The notes beneath the pieces were generated by a model. The model searched no databases, was not told the origin of the DNA, and was given only the letters and a program-made list of their open reading frames with translations. The position numbers were made by a program, and so were the translations under genes. Below are positions 39,994 through 49,176 of a stretch of 64,000 bases of DNA, one piece after another. The stretch lies in the NCBI GenBank assembly GCA_027488755.1, contig JAIYAZ010000103.1, forward strand, positions 45,483 to 109,482. The letters are read 5' to 3'. Each line of letters starts with the position of its first letter. Position 1 is the first letter of the stretch. The stretch comes from Verrucomicrobiaceae bacterium (GTDB lineage: Bacteria > Verrucomicrobiota > Verrucomicrobiia > Chthoniobacterales > JAATET01).

Positions 39994-41337
39994 TCAGAAG
40001 AGAAGCTCCAACCCGAGCGAGGTCACGGTCCGGTTGTAGTCGCTGGAAGGCAACTCGGAGTCCACCGCGAAGTAGGTTGCCTGGAGATTCACGCCCAGGG
40101 CCGCGTTCAAACGATAGGTCAGCCCGGCAGTCACCGAATAGAAGGCCTGCGAGTAATCATCCGCGTCGCCCGGCTGGTCGTAATGGCTGTGCTGGTAGGC
40201 GATCTCCAGGTTGCCGGTGAGGCGGGTCGCAAACTGGTAACGCAGATTGAGCGCCGCCCGCAGCGTTTCGCTGATCGAGATACCCGCCACGCCCGACGGC
40301 TCCGTGCCGTAGCGGAGGCTGAAATCCACGCCGGCATCCCGCGGAAGCTCGTAGCTGAAACGCGTCTCCACAAACGGCCCCGTGTATTCGCTCGTCGCCC
40401 CGGGCGTGGTGGAGTTCAGTTTGCGGGCCTCCGCGCCGAGCTGGAAATTCCAGAGCAACCGCGGCGTGAATGAAGCCATGAACCCGGCGCTGACAATCTG
40501 CCCAACGGAGTCCTGGCCCGTCTCGTAGTAGGACAGCGGCGTATAGCGATACTCAGTCACGAGCGTGAACCGCGGCGTCAGCAGATAGTTGAGACCAAGC
40601 GTCACCGTTTGCTGCGTGTAACCGAGCGCCTGATTCTGGGCCTCGTCGGTGTATTTGATGCCGTTGACGTCGTAGCCGAGCCGCAGAGAAAGCCGCGGAC
40701 GCAGCGAGTAAAAGACATCAAAGCCGGCGTTCGCCACGATGTAGTCGCCGCTGTAGCGCGGCGTGCCGCCGATCACCGTCGGGCTCGGCTGCGCGAGGTA
40801 GGTGATGCCCGCCTGCGCGGCGACCTGAAGGCGACGGGTCACAAAATACGAGGCCGTGCCGCTGATGCCGCCGCTGAGGTCGGTCGCATCGCCGGGGCGG
40901 TTGTCGTAGGCCGTCACCCCGCCGCTGAGCAATCCCGAGAGCTTCAGGCGTTCGTCACCAAAGTTGTAGGCACCCACCGACGAAAGCGACGCCGTGCCGC
41001 TTCGCACCTGGTCCGACTGGGTCGTGAAGACGTTGTTGTCGTAGCCGATGGCCGGGCGCACCGACAGAACGAAGCGGTCCGGTTTGCCCGAGTTCCGGGG
41101 GCGTCCGGGTTCAAAAAACTCCGTCACCGCGTCACCCAACGTCGTCCACACCGCCGACGGCAGGCTGGCGCCCCCGCCTCCAGTGGTCGAGTCGACCGCG
41201 ACCGTCCCACCCGGCGGCGGGGTGGCGATGGCGTCCGGCGGAGCGATTTCCTCGGGAATCACCTCCCCGGCCGTGGGCCGGCCGCCCAGCGCCAGCAGAC
41301 AACCCGCGATTGCCACGGCCCATGCACCCGTCTTCAT
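39994..41337 (-). CDS. outer-membrane beta-barrel protein of the polysaccharide locus
   Basis: The 447-residue protein has a signal peptide (about 1-23), a Pro/Gly-rich linker, and then many amphipathic strands with alternating aromatic and polar residues. It ends in Leu-Gly-Leu-Glu-Leu-Leu-Phe, a typical outer-membrane C-terminal signature with final Phe. Repeated segments such as Pro-Ala-Ile-Gly-Tyr-Asp-Asn-Asn-Val-Phe resemble EpsL/BcsC-like barrels of exosortase-linked polysaccharide clusters. It is a plausible export pore partner for the short Wza-like protein. The ATG at 41337 overlaps the upstream ligase stop by ATGA. An earlier in-frame start would precede the signal peptide. Confidence 0.85.
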   Translation of the reverse strand: MKTGAWAVAIAGCLLALGGRPTAGEVIPEEIAPPDAIATPPPGGTVAVDSTTGGGGASLPSAVWTTLGDAVTEFFEPGRPRNSGKPDRFVLSVRPAIGYDNNVFTTQSDQVRSGTASLSSVGAYNFGDERLKLSGLLSGGVTAYDNRPGDATDLSGGISGTASYFVTRRLQVAAQAGITYLAQPSPTVIGGTPRYSGDYIVANAGFDVFYSLRPRLSLRLGYDVNGIKYTDEAQNQALGYTQQTVTLGLNYLLTPRFTLVTEYRYTPLSYYETGQDSVGQIVSAGFMASFTPRLLWNFQLGAEARKLNSTTPGATSEYTGPFVETRFSYELPRDAGVDFSLRYGTEPSGVAGISISETLRAALNLRYQFATRLTGNLEIAYQHSHYDQPGDADDYSQAFYSVTAGLTYRLNAALGVNLQATYFAVDSELPSSDYNRTVTSLGLELLF

Positions 41338-43265
41338 GGCATGGTCGCAGGCGGTGCCGGCGGCAGTTGTTCGCGCAACTCCAGTTCGCGGCTCCAGCAA
41401 AGCGGCGAGTCGGGGTAACGGCCGCCGACGAAAAAGATCCTCAGGGCTCGCCGGTTTTCCCCCCGCGAAGCCAGCAAATCGCCGTAGGCCGCAAACGGAT
41501 ACGAGTGCCCCACATCAAGCGCGATCGCCTCCAGCGCCGCCTGCTTCGCGGCGGCGACGTTCCGGAGGGTCATCTCCGCCCCGGAGAGCCCGACATAGTG
41601 GGAGCGCTCCAGCGGCTGCTGTTCGATGGCCGCGGCATAAGCCGCCGCCGCCGCCGCGTAGCGTTCCTCCCGCCGCGCGCGGCTCAATTCCCCCGCCGGC
41701 GGGTTGCGCATCAGCGAAAGCTGCGTCTCGCCCTCGAAGAGGCTGCGCGCGCGGAGGGCAAGCAGCGAGGGATCCTCCGGCCGCCACGCCAGGCCAAGGT
41801 CCGTGAGGCGCAGCGCCCGCAGGGCGTCGCCGCGTTCGAGGGCATTCATCGCCAGCCGGGACTGATGGTCCGCCGGCGCATAACGCCAGCCATACCAGAC
41901 CAGTCCGGCCGCGAGGCCCAACAAAAGGACGGCGGCAAAACTGCGAATCACCATCGCCCGCAGAAACTCCGAGCCCGGCGTCATTTGCTCGCGCGTGGTG
42001 GTCGCCAGCAGGCCGAGGGTGAGCCCGGCGAGAAGGGCGTTGGCGGGCACGTGCATGTTGAAATCCAGCCCGCTGTGGGCCGCAAACGCCACGGCGGCCG
42101 CCATCGCGCCCAGCCCAACTGCGGCCTGATTGCTGTGGGGATGGTCGGTGGATTCCACCCGTCGCCGGACCGTTTCCAGAAAACGCATCAGCCCCCCGCC
42201 CAGAATGACAAGCAGGGCCGCCCCGGCGCCGGTGACGCCGATCAGGCCATACTCGGCCAGGGTTTGCAGCCAGTCGTTGTGGGCGTAGATCGCGTCGAGC
42301 GAAACCCCGTTTTCGCGGTAGAAGCGAGCCGCGTAAACAAACGACCCCGGTCCCTCCCCGACCAAAGGTGCCACCTGCGCCTGGCGCAGGGCGATGCGCG
42401 CGAGCGCCGAACGCAGGTTCTCGCTGCGCAGGGCGTCATCCACCCGCGCGCGGGCCACCCAGTTCGAGGAATAGGCCACGTAGCCGATCGCCCCCACCGC
42501 AAGCACCGCTGCGGCGACGCCGCCCACGATCAGCCAGCGCCCGCGCCGCAGCGACCCGAATGCCGCTAGCAGGCTCACCCCAAGAAACACCAGCCCGCCA
42601 AGCCCCAGCGCAAACACGCCCCCGCGACTTCCGGTCAGGATATCCGCCGCGACAAAAACCAGCGCAAAATACCCGAGCACCACGCGGAGAATCCCCGGCA
42701 ACCGCCCCCAGCAGGCCAGCGCAAAAGCCATCAACGCCGCCCAGCCAAGGAACCACGCAAGCTGGTTCGGATTGATGAACGCCCCGCGCAAACGCGTCAA
42801 AAACCGCCCCTCATACATCCCGCGAAGCGGCTCCGCGAACCAGCCGAATGGCGGCTCCGGAAACCGACCCGCGAGCTGGAAAAAGCCATAACCCGCCTGC
42901 AGCACCGCCGCCACCCCCAGCGTGCCCAGCAGAACCCAGCGCGCCCGCTCATCCGTCACCCCGGCCGACGCCACGATGAACGCCAGCCCAAAGGCCAGAA
43001 TCTGCCCCAGCTCAATGCGCGCCAGATGGGCGTCCGCGGCATGCACCGCCCGCCAGATGAAGTAGGCCAGCACCACGCCCGTGAGGAGCAGAGCCCCGGG
43101 GGCGGGAAAAAACCGTCCGCGCCACATCGCCACCAGCGCCGCCACCGCCGCCGCGAGCAGCAGGGCATCCGAGGGCAGCACCAGCGCCGGATGCCAGACC
43201 CCGCCATGCAGCATCTGCGCCGCCAGCACGGCGAGAGCGAGAAAAAGGGCCGCAAGGGTGCTCAT
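41334..43265 (-). CDS. O-antigen-ligase/polymerase-like membrane protein with C-terminal helical-repeat domain
   Basis: The 643-residue protein has about 10-12 hydrophobic segments in residues 1-480. They include a Wzy_C/WaaL-type loop with Gly-Ala-Phe-Ile-Asn-Pro-Asn-Gln-Leu-Ala, Gly-Ser-Arg-Gly-Gly, and a later Ala-His-Asn-Asp-Trp-Leu-Gln, as seen in O-antigen ligases and polymerases. The last 160 residues are soluble and TPR-like (Ala-Leu-Glu-Arg-Gly-Asp-Ala-Leu-Arg-Ala). It probably polymerises or ligates polysaccharide at the periplasmic face. It is first in the minus-strand export operon and divergent from a methyltransferase gene over 161 bases. I chose the ATG at 43265. Confidence 0.87.
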   Translation of the reverse strand: MSTLAALFLALAVLAAQMLHGGVWHPALVLPSDALLLAAAVAALVAMWRGRFFPAPGALLLTGVVLAYFIWRAVHAADAHLARIELGQILAFGLAFIVASAGVTDERARWVLLGTLGVAAVLQAGYGFFQLAGRFPEPPFGWFAEPLRGMYEGRFLTRLRGAFINPNQLAWFLGWAALMAFALACWGRLPGILRVVLGYFALVFVAADILTGSRGGVFALGLGGLVFLGVSLLAAFGSLRRGRWLIVGGVAAAVLAVGAIGYVAYSSNWVARARVDDALRSENLRSALARIALRQAQVAPLVGEGPGSFVYAARFYRENGVSLDAIYAHNDWLQTLAEYGLIGVTGAGAALLVILGGGLMRFLETVRRRVESTDHPHSNQAAVGLGAMAAAVAFAAHSGLDFNMHVPANALLAGLTLGLLATTTREQMTPGSEFLRAMVIRSFAAVLLLGLAAGLVWYGWRYAPADHQSRLAMNALERGDALRALRLTDLGLAWRPEDPSLLALRARSLFEGETQLSLMRNPPAGELSRARREERYAAAAAAYAAAIEQQPLERSHYVGLSGAEMTLRNVAAAKQAALEAIALDVGHSYPFAAYGDLLASRGENRRALRIFFVGGRYPDSPLCWSRELELREQLPPAPPATMP

Positions 43266-43426
43266 CAGAAAAACAGGGCCGCAGAGTGTCGCACAGCAAA
43301 GGGTCGATGCACGGAAAAACGCATTCGCCCGCCCCCGGCGACTTCTCCCTTTGCCCCGAAGAATGAAGCAGCTAGCAGTCAATTTCCATCCGGCCGCCCA
43401 ACCTCCCGATCAAACGGCCTTCACGC

Positions 43427-44242
43427 ATGAAATCTGTTCTAAAAAACCTTCTTCCCTACGGAGTCGTCCGGGCGATTCAACGCCGGACGCGGGAAAATAA
43501 ACGGCGCCGCGAACCCGTTGGGCGCGCAACCTCCACGGCCCCGGCCAGCGAAGACCGGGAGTTTTCCGTGGAGCAGGCCATTCGTTTCCTGGCCGCGCGC
43601 GGACTGGATGAAGACCAGGTTCGGCAGGGCTCCATCCCCGCCGCATCGCTCAACCGGCTCGCCGAAATCCTTGCCGCCGAGTTTGGCCCCCGACGCACCC
43701 TCGGCTTGCACGTGGGCAATTTTGTCGGCGTGTCGCTTGCCGCCGTTGCTGCGGCCAATCGCTCCCGGTGCCCGGACTCGCTCGTCATCGCCATCGACCC
43801 GAACATCCCCCACCGCGGCATCCCCAACCCCCAGGAGCACGTCGCCGCCCTTCTCGACCACTTCGGGCTAGCCCAATCCGTGCTCCCCGTTGCGGGGTAT
43901 TCCCTCGAAAAATCCGTGAGCAACGATGGCATCCGCTACGACGGTGCCTACGACCCGCTGCTCCGGCACGCCGACGAACACGCCTGCGCGAACACTCTCC
44001 CCCACCTCTGCGACCTCCTCCCGGAGCGGTTCGATTTTGTCCTCATCGACGGAAACCACGACGACGCCTACCTCGCCCGCGAACTTCAATGCTGCGCGCG
44101 CCTGCTGCGGTCCGGCGGACTTCTCGTCCTCGACGACGTCTGCGAAACCTGGGCGGGCATCATGGATCTGTTTTTCGAGCTCGGAGACGGCTATGAATGT
44201 GTGCTGATGAACGACCGCATCGGAATTGCCCGCAAGCGTTGA
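43427..44242 (+). CDS. class I SAM-dependent methyltransferase (Methyltransf_24-like)
   Basis: The 271-residue protein has a basic N-terminal 45 residues, then a Rossmann methyltransferase domain. Its motif I is Leu-Gly-Leu-His-Val-Gly-Asn-Phe-Val-Gly-Val-Ser (92-103), and a later Phe-Val-Leu-Ile-Asp-Gly-Asn-His-Asp-Asp-Ala-Tyr is followed by Gly-Gly-Leu-Leu-Val-Leu-Asp-Asp-Val. The Asp-Gly-x-His pattern is typical of Methyltransf_24 enzymes in surface polysaccharide clusters. It opens the plus-strand run and may modify sugars of the polymer. The next gene starts 6 bases after its stop. Confidence 0.82.
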   Translation: MKSVLKNLLPYGVVRAIQRRTRENKRRREPVGRATSTAPASEDREFSVEQAIRFLAARGLDEDQVRQGSIPAASLNRLAEILAAEFGPRRTLGLHVGNFVGVSLAAVAAANRSRCPDSLVIAIDPNIPHRGIPNPQEHVAALLDHFGLAQSVLPVAGYSLEKSVSNDGIRYDGAYDPLLRHADEHACANTLPHLCDLLPERFDFVLIDGNHDDAYLARELQCCARLLRSGGLLVLDDVCETWAGIMDLFFELGDGYECVLMNDRIGIARKR

Positions 44243-44248
44243 GAAGCC

Positions 44249-45256
44249 GTGCGAAGCGTCCGCCAGGCCCTGTCCGCCCTCCGAAAAACTTTGCGCGCCG
44301 CCGCTCTCGGCCTCTTCCGCACCCTCGGCACCGAGATCCGGGACGAACGCACCGGGCAACCCGTCGGACGCGCCTTCATTATCGGCTGGGGCGGTCGCGT
44401 GCAGGTGCTCGGCCTCACCGCGGCCGTCTTCCCCGTCCCGCGCCCGCAGCCCCGACTCACCTACTGGCGCCAGGAGTTCGCCTTTGCCTCGCATCCCCTG
44501 CCCGACGCCGCGCCGGACGCCGACCTTGCGTCCGCCCCAATCTCCGCCGGAGAACGAACCCTCGTCGTGGTCCTCGATCACCGCTCCCCCGCGCAGGTCT
44601 CGGCCCTGCTCAACCACTGGTGCCCCCGGTTCGCCCCCGCGGAGGACGTTCTGCTCGCCTACGGCGGCCCGGCGGAAACCTTCCCGGCGATTCCCTGGCC
44701 GCAAAAGGTCTTCCTCGACGATCCCCGCCTGCGCACCCGCGACCACCAGCGCGAACTCCAAAGCTACCACGCGATCTTCCGCCAGGTCGCCGCGTGGATG
44801 GAGGGGCGGAACTTCACCCACGTCCTCTTCATGGAAGGCGATCACCTCCCGCTCGTGGAGGACCTGACCACCCGCTACCTCCACGCCCTCCGCGCGGAGG
44901 CGGCCGACGTCCTCGCCTACGAACTCGAACGCTTCGACCACACCCTGCACCCGCACTGGCTCAACGCCCGCTCTGCCGGCTGGGACGAAGGCATCACCCT
45001 CTCCATGCTCGGCACCGGTCACTTCTGGCGCCGCGAGGCCTGGGACGCCGTGGCCCGCTCGCCGCTCGGCTCCGAGCTCTACCTCGAACTCCACCTCCCG
45101 ACCGCCGCCCACCGCCTCGGCTACCGCGTGCGTCCCGTTCCGGCCTCCCAGCGTCCGTTTGTCCACAGTGATCCGCGCCGCATCGTCCGCCCGCCCGCCC
45201 GCGCGGCGGCCTCGGGCGCCTGGACCATCCACCCCTGGAAGGCCGCGCTGCCATGA
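44249..45256 (+). CDS. predicted glycosyltransferase-like protein of the polysaccharide locus
   Basis: The 335-residue protein starts at GTG 44249. It is soluble with a basic amphipathic N-terminus. A central strand reads Thr-His-Val-Leu-Phe-Met-Glu-Gly-Asp-His-Leu-Pro-Leu at about 190-202, where Glu-Gly-Asp sits like the DxD of GT-A glycosyltransferases, and a later Gly-Thr-Gly-His-Phe-Trp-Arg-Arg-Glu could bind an acceptor. The family is not recognised and the assignment rests mainly on context. It overlaps the next glycosyltransferase by ATGA. Confidence 0.55.
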   Translation: MRSVRQALSALRKTLRAAALGLFRTLGTEIRDERTGQPVGRAFIIGWGGRVQVLGLTAAVFPVPRPQPRLTYWRQEFAFASHPLPDAAPDADLASAPISAGERTLVVVLDHRSPAQVSALLNHWCPRFAPAEDVLLAYGGPAETFPAIPWPQKVFLDDPRLRTRDHQRELQSYHAIFRQVAAWMEGRNFTHVLFMEGDHLPLVEDLTTRYLHALRAEAADVLAYELERFDHTLHPHWLNARSAGWDEGITLSMLGTGHFWRREAWDAVARSPLGSELYLELHLPTAAHRLGYRVRPVPASQRPFVHSDPRRIVRPPARAAASGAWTIHPWKAALP

Positions 45257-45984
45257 ACGCCGCCCTGGTCACCATCGCCGTCGGCGAACGGCACCGCGGC
45301 CTCTTTGACCTCCACTGCCGCGCCTCCTTCGAGGCCTACGCCCGGCGCTACGGCTACGCCCCCCGGGTCTTCACGGATCTCCTCGCACCCCTCCCGGGCA
45401 AATCCCCCTCCTGGCAAAAACTCTTCCTGCTCCAACATCCGGAACTCCGCGGCTTCAACCGCATCATATTCCTCGACGCCGACATCGTCATTCACCCCGC
45501 GGCCCCCGACATCCTTGCCGACCTGCCCGCCGGCCGGCTCGGCTTCGTGCCGGAAATCCCCGCCCCGGGAACCACCCCGGCCGACTGGCACCGCGCACAC
45601 GGCGTCCCCCCGCACGACGTCATCGTCCAGGGTGGCGTGCTTTGTCTCGAACCCGGCCACCACGACATCCTCACCGCGGCCCTCCCCTACCCCGAAACCC
45701 CCATCTACGAAATGCCCGCGCTGTCCCACGTCGTCGGCGAATCTGGCCTCGGTCACCCCCTCGATCCCCGCTTCAACGCGCTCGTCCCCCCGCTTCTCGG
45801 CCAGGCCCTCGGCTCCTGGATGGTCGACAACAAATGGATCAAGGAAACCCTCTGGCAAACCCACTACCCCCCGTTCCGCCGGGCGCTCCGCCGCATCGTG
45901 GACCAAAACTGGTTCCTCCACGCCGCCGGCGCCAAACGCGATCTGGCGCGCATCGCCGCGATGCTCGACTCCCGCGCTGCTTGA
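45253..45984 (+). CDS. GT-A-fold glycosyltransferase (GT8-like)
   Basis: The 243-residue protein starts with a strand Ala-Leu-Val-Thr-Ile-Ala-Val-Gly and contains Arg-Ile-Ile-Phe-Leu-Asp-Ala-Asp-Ile-Val-Ile-His at 70-81. Asp75-Ala-Asp77 is the metal and nucleotide-sugar binding DxD. Gln-Gly-Gly-Val-Leu follows later, as in GT8-like enzymes. It presumably adds one sugar in assembly of the polymer. It overlaps the preceding gene by 4 bases; the next gene begins about 25 bases after its stop. Confidence 0.78.
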   Translation: MNAALVTIAVGERHRGLFDLHCRASFEAYARRYGYAPRVFTDLLAPLPGKSPSWQKLFLLQHPELRGFNRIIFLDADIVIHPAAPDILADLPAGRLGFVPEIPAPGTTPADWHRAHGVPPHDVIVQGGVLCLEPGHHDILTAALPYPETPIYEMPALSHVVGESGLGHPLDPRFNALVPPLLGQALGSWMVDNKWIKETLWQTHYPPFRRALRRIVDQNWFLHAAGAKRDLARIAAMLDSRAA

Positions 45985-46009
45985 TCTATCACTCTCCTTC
46001 GCGCTTCCC

Positions 46010-46783
46010 GTGATTGCCTTTCTGCCCGATTCCCTGAAATCCCGCATCCGCCGGCTCGACGCCCGCCTCTCCCCGCTGCGGCGCCGCGTGCGGATCGCCG
46101 GCTGTCCCGCCACGCTCGTGCGCACCGTGTTCTGGGACGAAACCGCCCCCGACTGGCTCGCGGCCGAAATCGATCCCTACTTCGCCGTCCTGCCGGAAGG
46201 TTGGCAGCCCCGGCACGTCGTGGATGCCGGCGGATCCACCGGCTCCTTCTCCCTCGCCGCCCTGCTCCGCTGGCGCGACGCCCGCTGCACCACCTTCGAA
46301 CCCTCGCACCGTCAGCGTCTCGTCCTCACCCGGAACGCCCGGCTGAACCACGTCGCCGACCGCCTCACCCTGCGCTCTGAAGCGCTCTGGGACCACGCCA
46401 CCACCCTCCGCTTCCGCTCCAACGGCGCCGTCGGCGGCATTCCGGGCATCAACGCCGCCCTGCCCGAAACCCTCGCCTTCCCCGAAAACGTCCCCGCCAT
46501 CTCCCTCGACCAATGGCGCGAGACCACGGAAGGACCGCCCGTCGACCTCATCAAAATGGACATCGAAGGCGCCGAGATCGAAGCCCTCGCCGGCGCGGCC
46601 AAACTTCTCGCGCACGATCGCCCCATCGTCCTCGTACAGGCCTACCACCTCCGGGACGGGCGCCGCACCCTCGAACCCTGCCGCGACCTGCTCGCCCCCC
46701 ACCGCTACGAGATGCACGAGGATCCCGCCATCAGCGGGTTTCTCATCGCCGTTCCCGCCGAGGGCGCCGCATGTCGCTCCTAG
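46010..46783 (+). CDS. FkbM-family methyltransferase (first of two)
   Basis: The 257-residue product from the GTG at 46010 has SAM motif I Val-Val-Asp-Ala-Gly-Gly-Ser-Thr-Gly-Ser at 70-79, Phe-Glu-Pro-Ser at 96-99, and the FkbM hallmark Lys-Met-Asp-Ile-Glu-Gly-Ala-Glu at 182-189. These enzymes O-methylate sugars or other hydroxyls. The frame stays open far upstream through the preceding gene in another phase, so the start is inferred from the first plausible codon after that gene's stop. The 3' end overlaps the flippase gene by 13 bases. Confidence 0.82.
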   Translation: MIAFLPDSLKSRIRRLDARLSPLRRRVRIAGCPATLVRTVFWDETAPDWLAAEIDPYFAVLPEGWQPRHVVDAGGSTGSFSLAALLRWRDARCTTFEPSHRQRLVLTRNARLNHVADRLTLRSEALWDHATTLRFRSNGAVGGIPGINAALPETLAFPENVPAISLDQWRETTEGPPVDLIKMDIEGAEIEALAGAAKLLAHDRPIVLVQAYHLRDGRRTLEPCRDLLAPHRYEMHEDPAISGFLIAVPAEGAACRS

Positions 46784-48111
46784 TCCCCGCCCCGTCGCTC
46801 CGCGCCGCCGTCCGCCGCTTTCTCGGTTCGGACGTCGCCCGCATGTGGCTCTTCAACGGCCTGCGCCTCGGCAACTTCCTCCTCATCCTCCCGCTCGCGC
46901 TCCGCACCCTGCCCCCCGAGGAAATTGGCCTCTGGTTTGTCATGCTCAACCTCGTGCTCGCCGCCAATCTCGCCGAGTTCGGGCTCAACAGCTCCATCGG
47001 TCGCACCGCCAGCTTCCTCCTCGCCCCGGCGCCCGCCGACTCGTCCGCGGGCGCCGATTGGTCCGGTCTCGCCGGACTCCACGCCGCGAGTCGCCGCATC
47101 TACGCCCTCCTCGGCGCAGTCGCCGCCCTCATTTGCGCCGCCGGCTTTTGGTGGCTTCACGCCACCCATCCCCGCGCGATGGAACAACCCGCCGCCCTGC
47201 TCTCCTTCGGCGCGCTCGCCGCGGGCATCATCGTCAACCTCACCCTCCAATACACCCCCGCCCTGCTTTTCGGACTCCATCGCGTGCGGGCCTGGCAGAA
47301 CACGCTCTTCCTCGGCCTCATCGGCAACTACGCCCTTTCGCTCCTCGGTCTCCTCGCCGGTTTTGGCGTCGTTGCCCTCGCCTTTGGCCAGGCCTTCATG
47401 CTCATCGTCCCCCCGCTTGCCGCCCGCTTCGTCCTGCGGCGCACCTTTCCGTCCATCCAAACTTCAACGCCCCGCCCCTTCCCCTTCCGCGAGCTGTGGC
47501 AGCCGGCGTGGCGGTGCGGAATCATCACCCTCGGGGCGTGGATGCTCACCTACGCCAGCATCCCCATCTGCTCCGCCACCCTCGGCCTCACCGTCACCGC
47601 GAGCTACTCGCTCTCCTTCCAAATCGCCATCCTCTGCGGCAACCTGGCGATCAGTTGGCTGGCCGTGCGCATCCCGCAGATCAGCACCGCCTACGCCGCG
47701 GGCGACCATCCCGCGGCCGGGCGCCTCGCCCTTGGTCGCATCGGCATGGCCCTCGCCACCTACGCTGGTCTTGCCGTCGCCGCCGTCCTGCTCTCCGCCC
47801 CCCTGCTCGAAGCGCTCCACGCAAAAACGCTGCCCCTCCCGCGGGCGGAATTCGGCACGCTCTTTCTCACCTACGGGACCGAGTTCTTCACCGCCCTCTG
47901 CTCGGCCGCGCTCGTCGCCACCAACTCCCTCGGCCACTACCGGAACTACCTCGCCTCCGGGCTTGCCGCCGTCGCGTTCGCCCTGCTGCTGGCCCCCGCC
48001 GCCGGCATCTGGGCCATCCTGTTCGCCGCCCCGGTCGGGCAGATCCTTTTCAACCTCTGGCACACCCCGCCCGCGTGCTGGCGCCGGTTCCGCGGGGCCT
48101 TTCCGGCATGA
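46771..48111 (+). CDS. Wzx-like polysaccharide flippase
   Basis: The 446-residue protein has about 12 hydrophobic helices and a start of the MATE/PST superfamily kind: Trp-Leu-Phe-Asn-Gly-Leu-Arg-Leu-Gly-Asn, then Leu-Pro-Pro-Glu-Glu-Ile-Gly-Leu-Trp. It would move lipid-linked oligosaccharide across the inner membrane. Arg-Ile-Pro-Gln-Ile-Ser in the middle of the second half is in keeping with this. It overlaps its neighbours on both sides: 13 bases with the FkbM gene and ATGA with the GT9 gene. Confidence 0.82.
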   Translation: MSLLVPAPSLRAAVRRFLGSDVARMWLFNGLRLGNFLLILPLALRTLPPEEIGLWFVMLNLVLAANLAEFGLNSSIGRTASFLLAPAPADSSAGADWSGLAGLHAASRRIYALLGAVAALICAAGFWWLHATHPRAMEQPAALLSFGALAAGIIVNLTLQYTPALLFGLHRVRAWQNTLFLGLIGNYALSLLGLLAGFGVVALAFGQAFMLIVPPLAARFVLRRTFPSIQTSTPRPFPFRELWQPAWRCGIITLGAWMLTYASIPICSATLGLTVTASYSLSFQIAILCGNLAISWLAVRIPQISTAYAAGDHPAAGRLALGRIGMALATYAGLAVAAVLLSAPLLEALHAKTLPLPRAEFGTLFLTYGTEFFTALCSAALVATNSLGHYRNYLASGLAAVAFALLLAPAAGIWAILFAAPVGQILFNLWHTPPACWRRFRGAFPA

Positions 48112-49157
48112 GCGCCCCGCCCCCCCGTCGCATCGTCATTCTGCGCCACGATCACCTCGGGGATCTCGTGCTCACCACCCCGCTCGTGCGCGCGCTGGCC
48201 CGGGCCGGCCACCACGTCGAGTTCATCGCCCCCGCCGCAACCGCGCCGATCCTCGAACGCAACCCCCACCTCGACGCCGTCCACTCCCTCGAATCCTTCG
48301 CGCCCAATTTCCCCTCTGACTGGCCGACCCTAGCCCGCAACCTCCGCGCCCGCCGCTACGACATCATCCTGCTCCCGCACGCCCGGCCCGCCGCGCTCCT
48401 CCTCGCCGCCCGCGCCAGCGGCATCCCCCGGCGTCTCGCCATGTGGGCCGGCTGGCCCGGCCGACTGCTCGGCCACCGCTGCCTGCGCTCCGGCCTGCCC
48501 GCGCATCCACGGCCCTTCTCCCGCATCATGCTGGATTTCGCCGAAGCCCTCGGCGTCGCCTCCGACGGACTCCGCCCCGACGTCGTGCTCGGCGAAGAGG
48601 AAATCGCCACCGCCACGGACCGCCTCCGCCGGCACCTCCCGGACTGCTCCCGCATCGTCGGCATCCATCCCGGTTGCGCCGGCAACACCTGCAACCTCCC
48701 GCCCGCGGATTACGCCGCGCTGGCCGCCGAACTCCTCCACCGGCCCGGGCTCGGCATCGTCCTCACCGGGTCCCCAGCCGAGCGCCCCCTGCTCGACCCA
48801 TGGTCGCGGGACCTGCTCGCCTCCCCCCGCGTCTGGAACGCCGTCGGCGCCCTCTCCCTGCGCGAGCTTGCCGCCACCATCGACCGCCTCGATCTCTACG
48901 TCGTGCCCAGCACCGGCCCGCTTCACCTGGCCAGCGCGCGCGGCGTAGCCACCCTCTCGCCGTTCTGCCCGCAATCCCCGCTCTGCGCGGAAATCTGGGG
49001 CAACACCGGCGGCCCCGCGCTCGTCGCAACCCCCGACCCCGCCGGTTGCGCCCGCCGCGCCGCCGCGGGCCATTGCGACTTCCGCGGCGAAATCCCGCCC
49101 CGCCAGCTCGCCGCCCGCGCGCTCGCTTATCTCGACTCCCCGGCAAACCCCCATTAA
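48108..49157 (+). CDS. GT9-family glycosyltransferase (heptosyltransferase-like), copy 1
   Basis: The 349-residue protein starts Arg-Arg-Ile-Val-Ile-Leu-Arg-His-Asp-His-Leu-Gly-Asp-Leu-Val-Leu, the GT9 N-terminal motif. The second GT-B half contains Gly-Ile-His-Pro-Gly-Cys-Ala and Pro-Ser-Thr-Gly-Pro-Leu-His-Leu-Ala, the nucleotide-sugar site of ADP-heptose transferases. The His-Asp-His-Leu-Gly-Asp segment holds the expected catalytic Asp. The donor may differ from ADP-heptose. It overlaps the flippase gene by ATGA. Confidence 0.88.
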   Translation: MSAPPPRRIVILRHDHLGDLVLTTPLVRALARAGHHVEFIAPAATAPILERNPHLDAVHSLESFAPNFPSDWPTLARNLRARRYDIILLPHARPAALLLAARASGIPRRLAMWAGWPGRLLGHRCLRSGLPAHPRPFSRIMLDFAEALGVASDGLRPDVVLGEEEIATATDRLRRHLPDCSRIVGIHPGCAGNTCNLPPADYAALAAELLHRPGLGIVLTGSPAERPLLDPWSRDLLASPRVWNAVGALSLRELAATIDRLDLYVVPSTGPLHLASARGVATLSPFCPQSPLCAEIWGNTGGPALVATPDPAGCARRAAAGHCDFRGEIPPRQLAARALAYLDSPANPH

Positions 49158-49176
49158 AACCTGTGCCCGCCGCGTC

